In this document: in pieces, positions 1 through 5,861 of the stretch | How positions within the stretch are numbered: the stretch's first letter is position 1 | Layout of the letters: the number at the start of each line of letters is the position of its first letter | Source: Chloroflexi bacterium UBA6265 | GTDB taxonomy: Bacteria; Chloroflexota; Chloroflexia; Thermomicrobiales; UBA6265 | Assembly: GCA_002440805.1 (NCBI GenBank) | Contig: DJVD01000143.1 | Location: 9,940-16,491, forward strand | Length of the DNA: 6,552 nt | Direction of reading: 5' to 3' | The notes under the pieces: model-generated | Database searches by the model: none | Seen by the model: only the letters and a program-made list of their open reading frames with translations | Told to the model about the DNA's origin: nothing | Made by a program: the position numbers and the translations under genes

Positions 1-930
1 CCGGGCGGTATCTTCATGCTTGATCACGATACCTTCGACGTCCTCGGACGCTGGGAGATCGATCGCGGGGAGCAGGAGCTGGCATACGATTTCTGGTGGC
101 ATCTCGGCTACGGCACGATGGTGACCAGCGAATGGGGCACCCCCAACATGGTGCAGACCGGAGTTCAGCCAGAACTGTTGCTGGATGGGCAATATGGCCA
201 TCACCTCAACTTCTGGGACTTGCGCAAACGTCGCCTCACCCAGCGGATCGATCTCGGCAAGGAGAACCAGATCGTGCTGGAACTGCGGCCCGCGCACAAC
301 CCGACGAAGGATTACGGCTTCGTCAACACCGTTGTCAGCCTCACCGATCTTTCGTCGAACATTTTCCTCTGGCATCGCAAGGAACACGCGAACGGCAGTG
401 GTGATACGTGGGAGGCCACCAAGGTCATCACCATCCCCGCCGAGCCTGCCACCGAGGATCAATTGCCGCCAGCGCTGAAGCCGTTCGGCGCGGTGCCACC
501 ACTGGTATCCGACATCGAACTGAGCGTCGACGATCGCTTCCTCTACGTTTCCTGCTGGGGAACGGGTGAACTGCGGCAGTACGACGTCAGCGATCCGTTC
601 AATCCGGTGCTTACCGGCTCCGTGCGAATCGGCGGGATCGTCCGGCGGGACAAGCATCCATCCTCACCAAATCCACTGAACGGCGGGCCGCAGATGGTTG
701 AGGTGAGCCGCGATGGCAAGCGCGTGTACCTCACCAACTCGCTCTATCTGCCGTGGGACGTGCAGTTCTATCCCGATGGCATCAAGGGGTGGATGGTGAA
801 ACTGGACACCCAGCCAGACGGCGGCATGGCATTCGACCCGAACTTCTTCCTCGATTTCGGTGATCAACGGCCGCACCAGGTACGGCTGGAAGGCGGTGAC
901 GCCTCTACCGATTCGTATTGCTTCCCGTAG
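1..930 (+). CDS. Selenium-binding protein (SELENBP1 / methanethiol oxidase family), 5'-truncated
   Basis: The reading frame is open from base 1 and ends at TAG 928-930, giving 309 residues. Family members are usually about 450-470 residues, so roughly the first third lies outside the window; the ATG at 16 is internal. The sequence follows SELENBP1 closely: DFWWH (about nt 88-102), EWGTPN (130-147), GHHLNFWD (196-219), HNP (295-303), then DDRFLYVSCWGTGELRQYD, GGPQMV, SLYLPWDVQFYPD and a C-terminal HQVRLEGGD...SYCFP. The fold is a beta-propeller, and several of the histidines seen here are family-conserved candidates for metal ligands. Known members oxidise methanethiol to formaldehyde, H2S and H2O2 in a copper-dependent way (bacterial MtoX, human SELENBP1). 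Whether this copy has that activity is inferred from family only. A membrane-protein gene follows 81 nt downstream on the same strand and is likely in the same operon. Any signal peptide would be outside the window. Confidence 0.93.
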   Translation, partial: PGGIFMLDHDTFDVLGRWEIDRGEQELAYDFWWHLGYGTMVTSEWGTPNMVQTGVQPELLLDGQYGHHLNFWDLRKRRLTQRIDLGKENQIVLELRPAHNPTKDYGFVNTVVSLTDLSSNIFLWHRKEHANGSGDTWEATKVITIPAEPATEDQLPPALKPFGAVPPLVSDIELSVDDRFLYVSCWGTGELRQYDVSDPFNPVLTGSVRIGGIVRRDKHPSSPNPLNGGPQMVEVSRDGKRVYLTNSLYLPWDVQFYPDGIKGWMVKLDTQPDGGMAFDPNFFLDFGDQRPHQVRLEGGDASTDSYCFP

Positions 931-940
931 CATCCTTCCC

Positions 941-975
941 GGGTGCCGCCATGCCAGATGGCGATGGCGGCACCC
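941..975 (+). terminator. Strong intercistronic hairpin after the selenium-binding-protein gene
   Basis: A perfect 12-bp inverted repeat (941-952 with 964-975) starts 10 nt after the stop codon. It is continued inside by three further pairs, 953-955 with 960-962, leaving G963 bulged and an AGAT tetraloop (956-959): about 15 bp in all, almost entirely G/C. No T-run follows (CACCCCTACCC), so a classical intrinsic terminator is doubtful. It may be a T-less terminator, an attenuator, or an mRNA-stabilising 3' end that lowers expression of the downstream membrane-protein gene relative to the enzyme. The structure is seen directly; its role is inference. Confidence 0.7.
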
Positions 976-997
976 CTACCCAGCAACCGCTTCAACC

Positions 998-1004
998 AAA
1001 GGAG
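998..1004 (+). promoter_or_regulatory. Ribosome binding site that sets the start at 1012
   Basis: AAAGGAG lies 7 nt before ATG 1012. The in-frame ATG at 943 lies inside the intercistronic hairpin and has no Shine-Dalgarno sequence, and the extra 23 residues it would add are hydrophilic. The start is therefore placed at 1012. Confidence 0.85.
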
Positions 1005-1011
1005 CGCTCCC

Positions 1012-1695
1012 ATGTTCGATTCATTGCTCACCTGGTCATTGGTGCCGCTGATTGGTTTGGGAATTTTCCACGGTCTCAATCCCGGCATGGGCTGGCTGTT
1101 CGCGGTCGCGATTGGCATGCAAGACAACAAGCTGCGTTCGGTAATCGTGGCCCTCGGGCCAATCGCGCTGGGGCACGCGTTGGCGATCGGCGTGGTTGTC
1201 ATCACCGTCGGCCTGCTTGGCACCTTTATCCCGACCGAGATGCTTCTCGTGCTGAGTGGACTGACACTGCTCGGATTCGCTGCATACAAGGTAGCTACCC
1301 GCTTTCGCCATCCGCGCTGGGTGGGGATGCGCGTGAGCAAGGCCGAGTTGGTGCTGTGGTCGTTCCTGATGGCTACGGCGCATGGCGCGGGCCTGATGCT
1401 GATACCGGTCATGCTGCGCCTGCGTGGTGATGCCATCTCGAACGTCGCGGCCGAAGGTCACCACGTCCACCGTGATATCTCCTCGGAAGAGCCGCTGGGA
1501 ATTGCGATCGCCACGGTCGGTGTTCACACCATGGCAATGATTGCCACGGCGTTGCTGTTGGCGGTCGTCGTTTATGCCCTTGTCGGGGTTGGGATATTGC
1601 GCAAGGCCTGGATCAACCTGGACTGGATCTGGGCCGGCGCGCTGGTGATCACCGGCACGGTCACGCTGGCAATGGGCGTGCTGCAAATGGCATAA
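1012..1695 (+). CDS. Polytopic membrane protein next to SELENBP1-family gene; possible metal transporter
   Basis: This is a 227-residue hydrophobic protein with about six predicted membrane segments (near residues 6-35, 43-70, 75-94, 112-135, 162-192 and 205-225). Histidines sit in otherwise hydrophobic motifs: FHGLNPGMGW (H20), LGHALAIG (H55), ATAHGAGLMLIPV (H124) and VHTMAM (H172). A polar loop near 149-160 carries HHVHRD followed by acidic residues. The layout of an early HGxxPGMGW motif followed by a GHALA motif recalls the NicO/UreH/HupE group of nickel-cobalt transporters (HxxxPDH... and GHS motifs), but the diagnostic residues are not identical, so membership is not claimed. It has its own RBS and follows the SELENBP1-family gene. 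I infer a role in moving a metal or a small product for that enzyme. It could equally be an unrelated exporter. Confidence 0.88.
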   Translation: MFDSLLTWSLVPLIGLGIFHGLNPGMGWLFAVAIGMQDNKLRSVIVALGPIALGHALAIGVVVITVGLLGTFIPTEMLLVLSGLTLLGFAAYKVATRFRHPRWVGMRVSKAELVLWSFLMATAHGAGLMLIPVMLRLRGDAISNVAAEGHHVHRDISSEEPLGIAIATVGVHTMAMIATALLLAVVVYALVGVGILRKAWINLDWIWAGALVITGTVTLAMGVLQMA

Positions 1696-1709
1696 CCGGT
1701 GAGGTTCGA

Positions 1710-1730
1710 TGTCATGTTTTCCTTATGACA
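1710..1730 (+). terminator. Weak inverted repeat after the membrane-protein gene
   Basis: TGTCAT (1710-1715) and ATGACA (1725-1730) form a 6-bp stem around a 9-nt, T-rich loop, 15 nt after the stop codon. It has no T-tract after it and few G/C pairs, so as a terminator it is weak. It lies 18 nt upstream of the -35 box of the protease promoter, so it could instead be an operator. Confidence 0.25.
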
Positions 1731-1747
1731 ACACGATGATGGCAGAA

Positions 1748-1776
1748 TTGACCTAACTGATCGCGTGATATATGAT
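1748..1776 (+). promoter_or_regulatory. Sigma70-type promoter of the protease gene
   Basis: TTGACC (1748-1753) and TATGAT (1771-1776) are separated by exactly 17 nt. Each hexamer differs from the consensus at one position. The predicted transcription start is near 1783, giving a leader of about 124 nt before GTG 1907. The leader contains the direct repeat GATCTTTG at 1835-1842 and 1849-1856, of unknown meaning. Together with the preceding hairpin this makes the protease a separate transcription unit. Confidence 0.7.
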
Positions 1777-1893
1777 GTGAAAACTCGACAAAAAGATGTG
1801 ATGAAGGTTCATGGCGCTGCTTGCGCAGTTCGCGGATCTTTGATTTGTGATCTTTGTTTCCTGTCGAGAGGGAACAGGAACGGCACTGACGTG

Positions 1894-1902
1894 AAGGGGG
1901 AG
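1894..1902 (+). promoter_or_regulatory. Purine-rich ribosome binding site for the GTG start
   Basis: AAGGGGGAG ends 4 nt before GTG 1907; the AAGGGG part is 7 nt away. An in-frame TGA at 1892-1894 excludes any upstream start, and the next ATG (1943) would cut off most of the signal peptide, so GTG is chosen. Confidence 0.8.
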
Positions 1903-1906
1903 TTCG

Positions 1907-2680
1907 GTGAGAAGGTTGTTGTTCGCATTTCTGGCAGGTCTCATGGTATTGGCAAGCGCCAGCCCGGCAGGTGCCGTCACCGACGGCGTAGCGGATGCGG
2001 GTGAACATCCGTATGTTGGTCTGGCGGTGTTTTACAATGCCAACGGCGCACCGACGCACCGGTGCACTGGCACAATGATCTCCGCTACCGTGTTCCTCAC
2101 GGCTGGCCATTGTACTGAAGGCGCTAGCTCCGCGCAGGTTTGGTTCGACGACTATGTCCAACGGGCGGATGACTACTATCCCTGGGCTGGTGGCTATATC
2201 GGTACGCCATACACACACCCGAACTTCGTCTGGAGCCTGCCGAATACGAGCGACGTCGGCGTCATCGTGCTGAAGAAGAAACCGGGAGTAGGATGGGCTG
2301 AGCTGGCACCCGAGGGAACGCTCGACAGCATGGCCACCGAGCGTGGTCAGCAGGAGACATGGTTCACGGTTGTCGGCTACGGATTGCAGCAAATTCGGCC
2401 TGAAGAATTGGCCGACACCCAGCGGCTCCAGGCTGAAGTGCAACTCATCAACCTGAGGAACGCGCTGACGGATGGATACAACATTCATCACAGCAACGCG
2501 CCCGGCACGGGCGGAGGTACCTGCTTTGGAGATTCGGGTGGACCGGTTTTCCTGAACGGAACGAGCACGATCGTTGGCATCACCTCGTTCGGTCTCAACG
2601 GAAACTGCGTTGGATCCGGCTTCGCATATCGAGTAGATATCGCTAATACCCTCAATTGGGTAGGGGAATACTTGCCCTAA
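1907..2680 (+). CDS. Secreted S1-family (chymotrypsin-fold) serine protease
   Basis: The product has 257 residues. Residues 1-23 are a typical signal peptide (MRRLL, hydrophobic core, cleavage after A-G-A at 23), with no lipobox and no membrane anchor, so it should be released outside the cell. The triad is complete: His68 in TAGHC, Asp116 in SDVGVIVL, Ser210 in GDSGGP. Cys53-Cys69 and Cys206-Cys234 match the two most conserved S1 disulfides. Counting back from Ser210 puts Gly204 at the position that is Asp189 in trypsin, so trypsin-like Lys/Arg specificity is unlikely; chymotrypsin- or elastase-like preference is more plausible (inference). Signal cleavage leaves V24-T-D-G at the N-terminus, resembling the IVGG start of active S1 enzymes, so there may be no separate propeptide. 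It has its own promoter and ends in a strong hairpin. The substrate is unknown. Confidence 0.95.
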   Translation: MRRLLFAFLAGLMVLASASPAGAVTDGVADAGEHPYVGLAVFYNANGAPTHRCTGTMISATVFLTAGHCTEGASSAQVWFDDYVQRADDYYPWAGGYIGTPYTHPNFVWSLPNTSDVGVIVLKKKPGVGWAELAPEGTLDSMATERGQQETWFTVVGYGLQQIRPEELADTQRLQAEVQLINLRNALTDGYNIHHSNAPGTGGGTCFGDSGGPVFLNGTSTIVGITSFGLNGNCVGSGFAYRVDIANTLNWVGEYLP

Positions 2681-2707
2681 CAGGGCGACTACACATGAGG
2701 GTCAAAT

Positions 2708-2739
2708 GGGCAGTGAGGGGAACGATCCCTTCACTGCCC
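2708..2739 (+). terminator. Terminator hairpin after the protease, possibly bidirectional
   Basis: GGGCAGTGA (2708-2716) pairs perfectly with TCACTGCCC (2731-2739). Four more pairs (2717-2720 with 2727-2730, one G-U) extend it to 13 bp with a 6-nt loop. A short TCTTT follows on the + strand. It lies between convergent genes, the protease on + and the glycosyltransferase on -, so it could stop transcription from both sides. Confidence 0.8.
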
Positions 2740-2770
2740 TCTTTGCAAACCCAGCCCCACTGCGACGACA

Positions 2771-2791
2771 AGCCATTGGCGGTCAATGGTT
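2771..2791. repeat. Inverted repeat between convergent genes
   Basis: AGCCATTG (2771-2778) and CAATGGTT (2784-2791) form an 8-bp stem (one G-U) with a GCGGT loop. It may be a secondary stop for read-through from either side; there is no T-run on either strand. The rest of 2740-2931 shows no gene with an RBS. Confidence 0.35.
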
Positions 2792-2907
2792 GATTCGGCA
2801 GCCCGCCCCTTGTCGGCGGAATTGACGGTAACGGCGTGCAAAACGTGGCGACCGAAGTCCATCAGCGGCCACGTCCCCACCCACCTGGAAGTGCCAATCC
2901 CACGATC

Positions 2908-2924
2908 CCCGGCAATCTGCCGGG
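2908..2924 (-). terminator. Hairpin just after the glycosyltransferase stop codon
   Basis: CCCGGCA (2908-2914) and TGCCGGG (2918-2924) form a perfect 7-bp stem with a 3-nt loop, beginning 7 nt past the stop codon of the - strand gene. No T-tract follows on the - strand, so it is a T-less terminator candidate or a 3'-end stabiliser. Confidence 0.5.
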
Positions 2925-2931
2925 TGGAATT

Positions 2932-5061
2932 TCACCGACGCCGCACGTTGCCCCAAAGCGACGACGTTGCTTCGCGCCGCGCCAGGATGCTGCCAAACGT
3001 TTCTCGGGTGCCGCGAGTGGCATCTTCCCAACTCGCCTTCGGCCCAACAAAGACCATCGCCGCATACGCAAAGCCCCCAGCAATTACCAGCGAGAACGCC
3101 GCGTACACCCACCGGGCCGCCATGATATGACCCACGCCAGCGACGAGCGCCCACGCCAGCAGCAGCCAGAGCGCGATAACGGCCCATGCGGGCGCGCCCG
3201 TGCGTCCATCCACCTTGGGCGTGCGTGCAAACGGCGTCCTTTTGCCTGTGGCTCCCTGCTGGATCGACTTCATTACACCGGCGACATTGATCGGCAGCAG
3301 CATCAGGTTGAAGGCCGCTACGCGGAAGATATCCGCCGGCGGGTAGCCGTTCTGCAACAGGTCCCGCCAATACAGCGAGAAATACCCTGCCGCCAATACC
3401 ACCATCCAGGGGGAGAAAAGTCCAGAATCCACCGACAGGAAGAGCAACAGGAGCATTCCCAGGCTTCCCGTGGCGATAGATGTGAGGTAATGGAACCGAA
3501 TCAGGAACGATGGAATCGTGAGCCGATCGAATCGACGGGTGAACGCGTGCCGCATCAGTTTCGGGACGATAAGCAGGCCGCCGTTTGCCCAGCGAGAGCG
3601 CTGGATCAGCAGCGAACCGAAGTCCGGCGGGGTGGCACTGTAGGCGAGTCGCTCGGGATAGTTCCTGAGTGTCCAGCCCTTGAACGCGAGATCAACCGTC
3701 GATTCCGTATCTTCGATCACTGTGTGATCCTGGATGAACTTGGATACCACGTACCCGCGCTCTTCTTCCTCGACACGGATATCATCCAGCGCACGCTTGC
3801 GCAGCAATGCGTTGGCACCAACCCAGAACGTGGCATCGCACCAGGTGAAACCCTGGTGCACGATGTACTGCATATCGGTGGTGGCGCCGGCGATGCGCTC
3901 CAGCACGCCCGGTGCGTTCGGGATCGCGGTATACGGTGTTTGCACCACGGCTACCTGCTCGTGCCCTTGCTCAGCAAAGACCGACGAAAGCCGCAAGGCG
4001 TAATCCGGCCGCAGCATACTGTCTGCATCCAGGGTCAGCACAAATGTCGCATCCGGGATGGCGACATCGCCGTAGCCAGCGTTGCCGGTATCGACTGTTT
4101 CGAGATGCCAGCCATCCGCGCGCCGACGTTCCCTCACGGTACGACCCAGCAAGCCGATGTAGGTATTGAGGTTGGCCGCCTTGTTCGCCTCCAGAGAGAC
4201 GTTCTGGTACCGCTTGCGCTCAAACACCGTGATATCCACATCGAACACGGCCAGCAATCGCCGGTATTCGCGTTCGATGTCGTGTGCGGTAATGGCCTTA
4301 CCGGCAAGTTCGGTTACCAGCCGGCGAGCACGCTTGTGCAGGAGTTGGCGATGATCGTGGAATGTGATGTGGGCAAAGTGCTGGTCGGTGTGATCGCTGC
4401 CGGACTCATCAGCAACACAGCGATCCAACCAGTTAATAAGGCCGCCATACATCCCGAGCACCGCCCGCTGTTCCGCCCCTGCATCGAGCTGCCCGCTGTA
4501 TCGACGACTGATGAATTGCTCGAAGGCGTGTTCGATGAGGTGCTTCGGCTCGTGCAGAAACGCGGTAATCTCCCCGGGAACGCGTCGGGCCGCCGCCAGC
4601 AGGGCAGCACTTTGGCGATCGCTCGGCCGCTGGGGATCATCGAGCAGGAGCACCACCCGCTTGTTGGGGTGATGCTGCAAGGCAGCAGACAGCAGTGTCT
4701 GGCGGATGGTACGGACATCCTCCTTGTATGAGGGCACCAGCACCACGATCGGCTCTGCCTGCTCCCAGTGCGATTCCACAAGGGCCTCGAACGGTTTGGA
4801 CCGATGCTGCAAACGGCGAACGAAGTAGCCGAGACGGGTCACCAGGTACACCAGGTTGCCATAGATGAGGATGAAGACCACCGTTGCGAATAGCGCAGTG
4901 CGCGTTACCCAGAATCCGTCACCGTTCGGATGGAGGATTGCTGAGAGGAGATGCTGGCCCAGGAAGATGGCAGCGACGATGGTGATAAGGAGGGTTGCAA
5001 CGGTGAGCGCTATCTCCCGTCGCGGGAGGATGCTGCCGCGGGCAGCAGGGAATATGGACAT
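2932..5061 (-). CDS. Membrane glycosyltransferase family 2, cellulose-synthase-like polysaccharide synthase
   Basis: The product has 709 residues. Two N-terminal membrane helices (about 17-38 and 54-78) precede a cytoplasmic GT-A domain, followed by several C-terminal helices (about 516-545, 552-567, 580-598, 624-646, 650-672). The processive-GT2 signature is intact: VPSYKED (110-115), DD (141-142), DAD (345-347, nucleotide-sugar/metal), IED (449-451, catalytic base region) and QRSRW (487-491). A TPK-containing basic loop follows near 607-620. Such enzymes polymerise a beta-linked sugar from UDP-sugar and export the chain; sugar identity cannot be told. The DD-to-DAD gap is about 200 residues, against roughly 65 in BcsA, because of an Arg/His/Glu-rich segment (about 145-285). 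No PilZ domain or BcsB-like partner is visible here. The start ATG has GAGG (5069-5072) 7 nt upstream, and the next Met is residue 204. The gene is transcribed alone and converges on the protease. Confidence 0.94.
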   Translation of the reverse strand: MSIFPAARGSILPRREIALTVATLLITIVAAIFLGQHLLSAILHPNGDGFWVTRTALFATVVFILIYGNLVYLVTRLGYFVRRLQHRSKPFEALVESHWEQAEPIVVLVPSYKEDVRTIRQTLLSAALQHHPNKRVVLLLDDPQRPSDRQSAALLAAARRVPGEITAFLHEPKHLIEHAFEQFISRRYSGQLDAGAEQRAVLGMYGGLINWLDRCVADESGSDHTDQHFAHITFHDHRQLLHKRARRLVTELAGKAITAHDIEREYRRLLAVFDVDITVFERKRYQNVSLEANKAANLNTYIGLLGRTVRERRRADGWHLETVDTGNAGYGDVAIPDATFVLTLDADSMLRPDYALRLSSVFAEQGHEQVAVVQTPYTAIPNAPGVLERIAGATTDMQYIVHQGFTWCDATFWVGANALLRKRALDDIRVEEEERGYVVSKFIQDHTVIEDTESTVDLAFKGWTLRNYPERLAYSATPPDFGSLLIQRSRWANGGLLIVPKLMRHAFTRRFDRLTIPSFLIRFHYLTSIATGSLGMLLLLFLSVDSGLFSPWMVVLAAGYFSLYWRDLLQNGYPPADIFRVAAFNLMLLPINVAGVMKSIQQGATGKRTPFARTPKVDGRTGAPAWAVIALWLLLAWALVAGVGHIMAARWVYAAFSLVIAGGFAYAAMVFVGPKASWEDATRGTRETFGSILARREATSSLWGNVRRR

Positions 5062-5081
5062 AAGAAGACCTCAAGCCGGGC

Positions 5082-5100
5082 GCAGGAATATCGAGCCTGC
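5082..5100 (-). other. Small hairpin in the glycosyltransferase leader, near the RBS
   Basis: GCAGG (5082-5086) and CCTGC (5096-5100) form a 5-bp stem with a 9-nt loop. It is 9 nt upstream of the GAGG ribosome site on the - strand. The stability is modest and a role in translation control is speculative. Confidence 0.3.
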
Positions 5101-5117
5101 CCCCCAGCCGCTCTGCC

Positions 5118-5135
5118 GCCCGAACAGGTTCGGGC
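5118..5135 (-). other. 5'-end hairpin of the glycosyltransferase mRNA
   Basis: GCCCGAA (5118-5124) and TTCGGGC (5129-5135) form a perfect 7-bp stem with a 4-nt loop. CGCT (5109-5112) with AGCG (5137-5140) can add an outer stem. The hairpin begins within a few bases of the predicted transcription start (about 5137), so it would cap the mRNA 5' end and could protect it from 5'-dependent decay or act as a regulatory fold. Confidence 0.5.
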
Positions 5136-5143
5136 AAGCGCAA

Positions 5144-5172
5144 AGCCTAGCCGGTCGCTGGTGAGATGTCAA
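5144..5172 (-). promoter_or_regulatory. Promoter of the glycosyltransferase gene
   Basis: Read on the - strand, TTGACA (5172-5167) is a perfect -35 box, followed after exactly 17 nt by TAGGCT (5149-5144), a -10 of the kind common in high-GC bacteria. The predicted start is near 5137, leaving a leader of about 75 nt before ATG 5061. Confidence 0.7.
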
Positions 5173-5470
5173 AGCTGAGCTCATGTGTGGAGCGAATACT
5201 GCCTGGTCAAGCCGGTGGCGGAACGACCGGTCACTTCTCATTCAAGTTGGTCTCATGTCAGATGCAACTACCTGTCAGACACACGCTCGCTGGCCGACGG
5301 CTCGATAGAAAACCAACTACTGCGGATGTATTTCTCATCCTGATCCATTACCTCCGTGCAGGATCAATCGATACTCTTCAGAGGTCGATGGAGGAAGTGC
5401 GCCATATGATCACTTACTCGACAATATGAACAAGCATTTGATTCGGCATCGTTTGTTTTCGGCTCAAACA
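5173..5470. other. Non-coding spacer upstream of both divergent genes
   Basis: No convincing gene is present. An 87-codon + frame (5166-5429) lacks an RBS, begins inside the -35 box of the opposite-strand promoter and resembles no family I know. The stretch contains an 8-bp palindrome GACCGGTC (5225-5232) and becomes more AT-rich toward its right end. It could hold regulator sites for either divergent promoter, but none is identifiable. Confidence 0.4.
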
Positions 5471-5515
5471 TCCGATGATACAGGCATTATTATGCTCCGT
5501 TCAGCCTTCATCGGA
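5471..5515. promoter_or_regulatory. Nested inverted repeats next to the + strand promoter
   Basis: TCCGATGA (5471-5478) and TCATCGGA (5508-5515) are perfect 8-bp inverted copies, separated by 29 nt. Between them GCATTATTATGC (5484-5495) is a smaller inverted repeat (GCAT/ATGC). The right arm ends 8 nt before the -35 box of the downstream promoter, a position typical of activator or repressor sites. A dimeric regulator site is plausible but not shown; it could also be a terminator-like stem in AT-rich DNA. Confidence 0.35.
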
Positions 5516-5523
5516 ATATCATC

Positions 5524-5551
5524 TTGACAATAATGTTTTCTGTGCTAGTCT
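5524..5551 (+). promoter_or_regulatory. Extended -10 promoter for the long leader and secreted protein
   Basis: A perfect TTGACA (5524-5529) is followed after 16 nt by TAGTCT (5546-5551), which is preceded by TG at 5543-5544, the extended -10 TGN arrangement. The predicted start is near 5558, about 358 nt before the ATG of the next gene. The box style matches the TAGGCT promoter on the opposite strand. Confidence 0.65.
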
Positions 5552-5685
5552 CGAAACACGGGGTACACAAAAAAGTCGCGGAGAAAGTGGGTGACAGCAC
5601 TTCAGGTTCGCGGCAATTTTCCACTTTCGTTTCTGCTAATGCGTTGTGCCGTTCAGTCTTGTGGTAGTTCCGATTTCCAGGTGCG

Positions 5686-5695
5686 CCAGGCACAC
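5686..5695 (+). repeat. Direct repeat CCAGGCACAC, copy 1
   Basis: CCAGGCACAC followed by AGGAATG. It recurs at 5852-5861 followed by GGAAATG, and each copy has a G/C-rich GGTGNGCC-like stretch just upstream. The two copies are 166 nt apart within the same leader. Confidence 0.5.
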
Positions 5696-5851
5696 AGGAA
5701 TGCAGGTAAGTGGTGACTTTGTCACCGCGATGCCGTCAAACAGGTTTTGGGGAGGATACGTCCACACAAGAATGGATTACGCGAATTGGCGGGATGAACG
5801 GCGGAGACTTCTTCACATGAAGACGACCAGGCTTCTGGTGGCGCCGGTACC

Positions 5852-5861
5852 CCAGGCACAC
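5852..5861 (+). repeat. Direct repeat CCAGGCACAC, copy 2
   Basis: An exact second copy of the 10-mer at 5686-5695, with similar flanks (GGTGGCGCC upstream, GGAAATG downstream). The upstream half (CCAG) takes part in one of two competing hairpins. Confidence 0.5.

Noticed and set aside
955..1004. GGCGATGG...AACCGC resembling a fluoride (crcB) riboswitch
   Set aside because: The conserved UGAUGACUCCUAC end is missing and the sequence is accounted for by the intercistronic hairpin.
864..1686. Two - strand frames over the membrane-protein gene
   Set aside because: Their composition (Gln/His/Arg-rich, no hydrophobic core) is that of reverse-strand shadows. The + frame has an RBS and clear membrane helices.
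1712..2491. A 259-codon frame on the - strand over the protease
   Set aside because: It is antisense to a gene with a complete signal peptide and catalytic triad, with no recognisable domain; a shadow frame.
2836..4731. A 631-codon open frame on the + strand
   Set aside because: It lies antisense to the glycosyltransferase gene, whose motifs are intact. Its translation is Arg/His/Gln-rich and low in order, with no RBS; long antisense frames are expected opposite GC-rich genes.
5131..5156. GCAAAGCC-containing stretch resembling part of a c-di-GMP-I riboswitch
   Set aside because: Only this short piece matches. The GAAA tetraloop, its receptor and the other conserved stem are absent, and the region is better explained as the opposite-strand promoter and 5' hairpin.
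5166..5429. An 87-codon + frame in the divergent region
   Set aside because: No RBS, a start inside the -35 box of the opposite promoter, and no recognisable motif. Not strong enough to call a gene.
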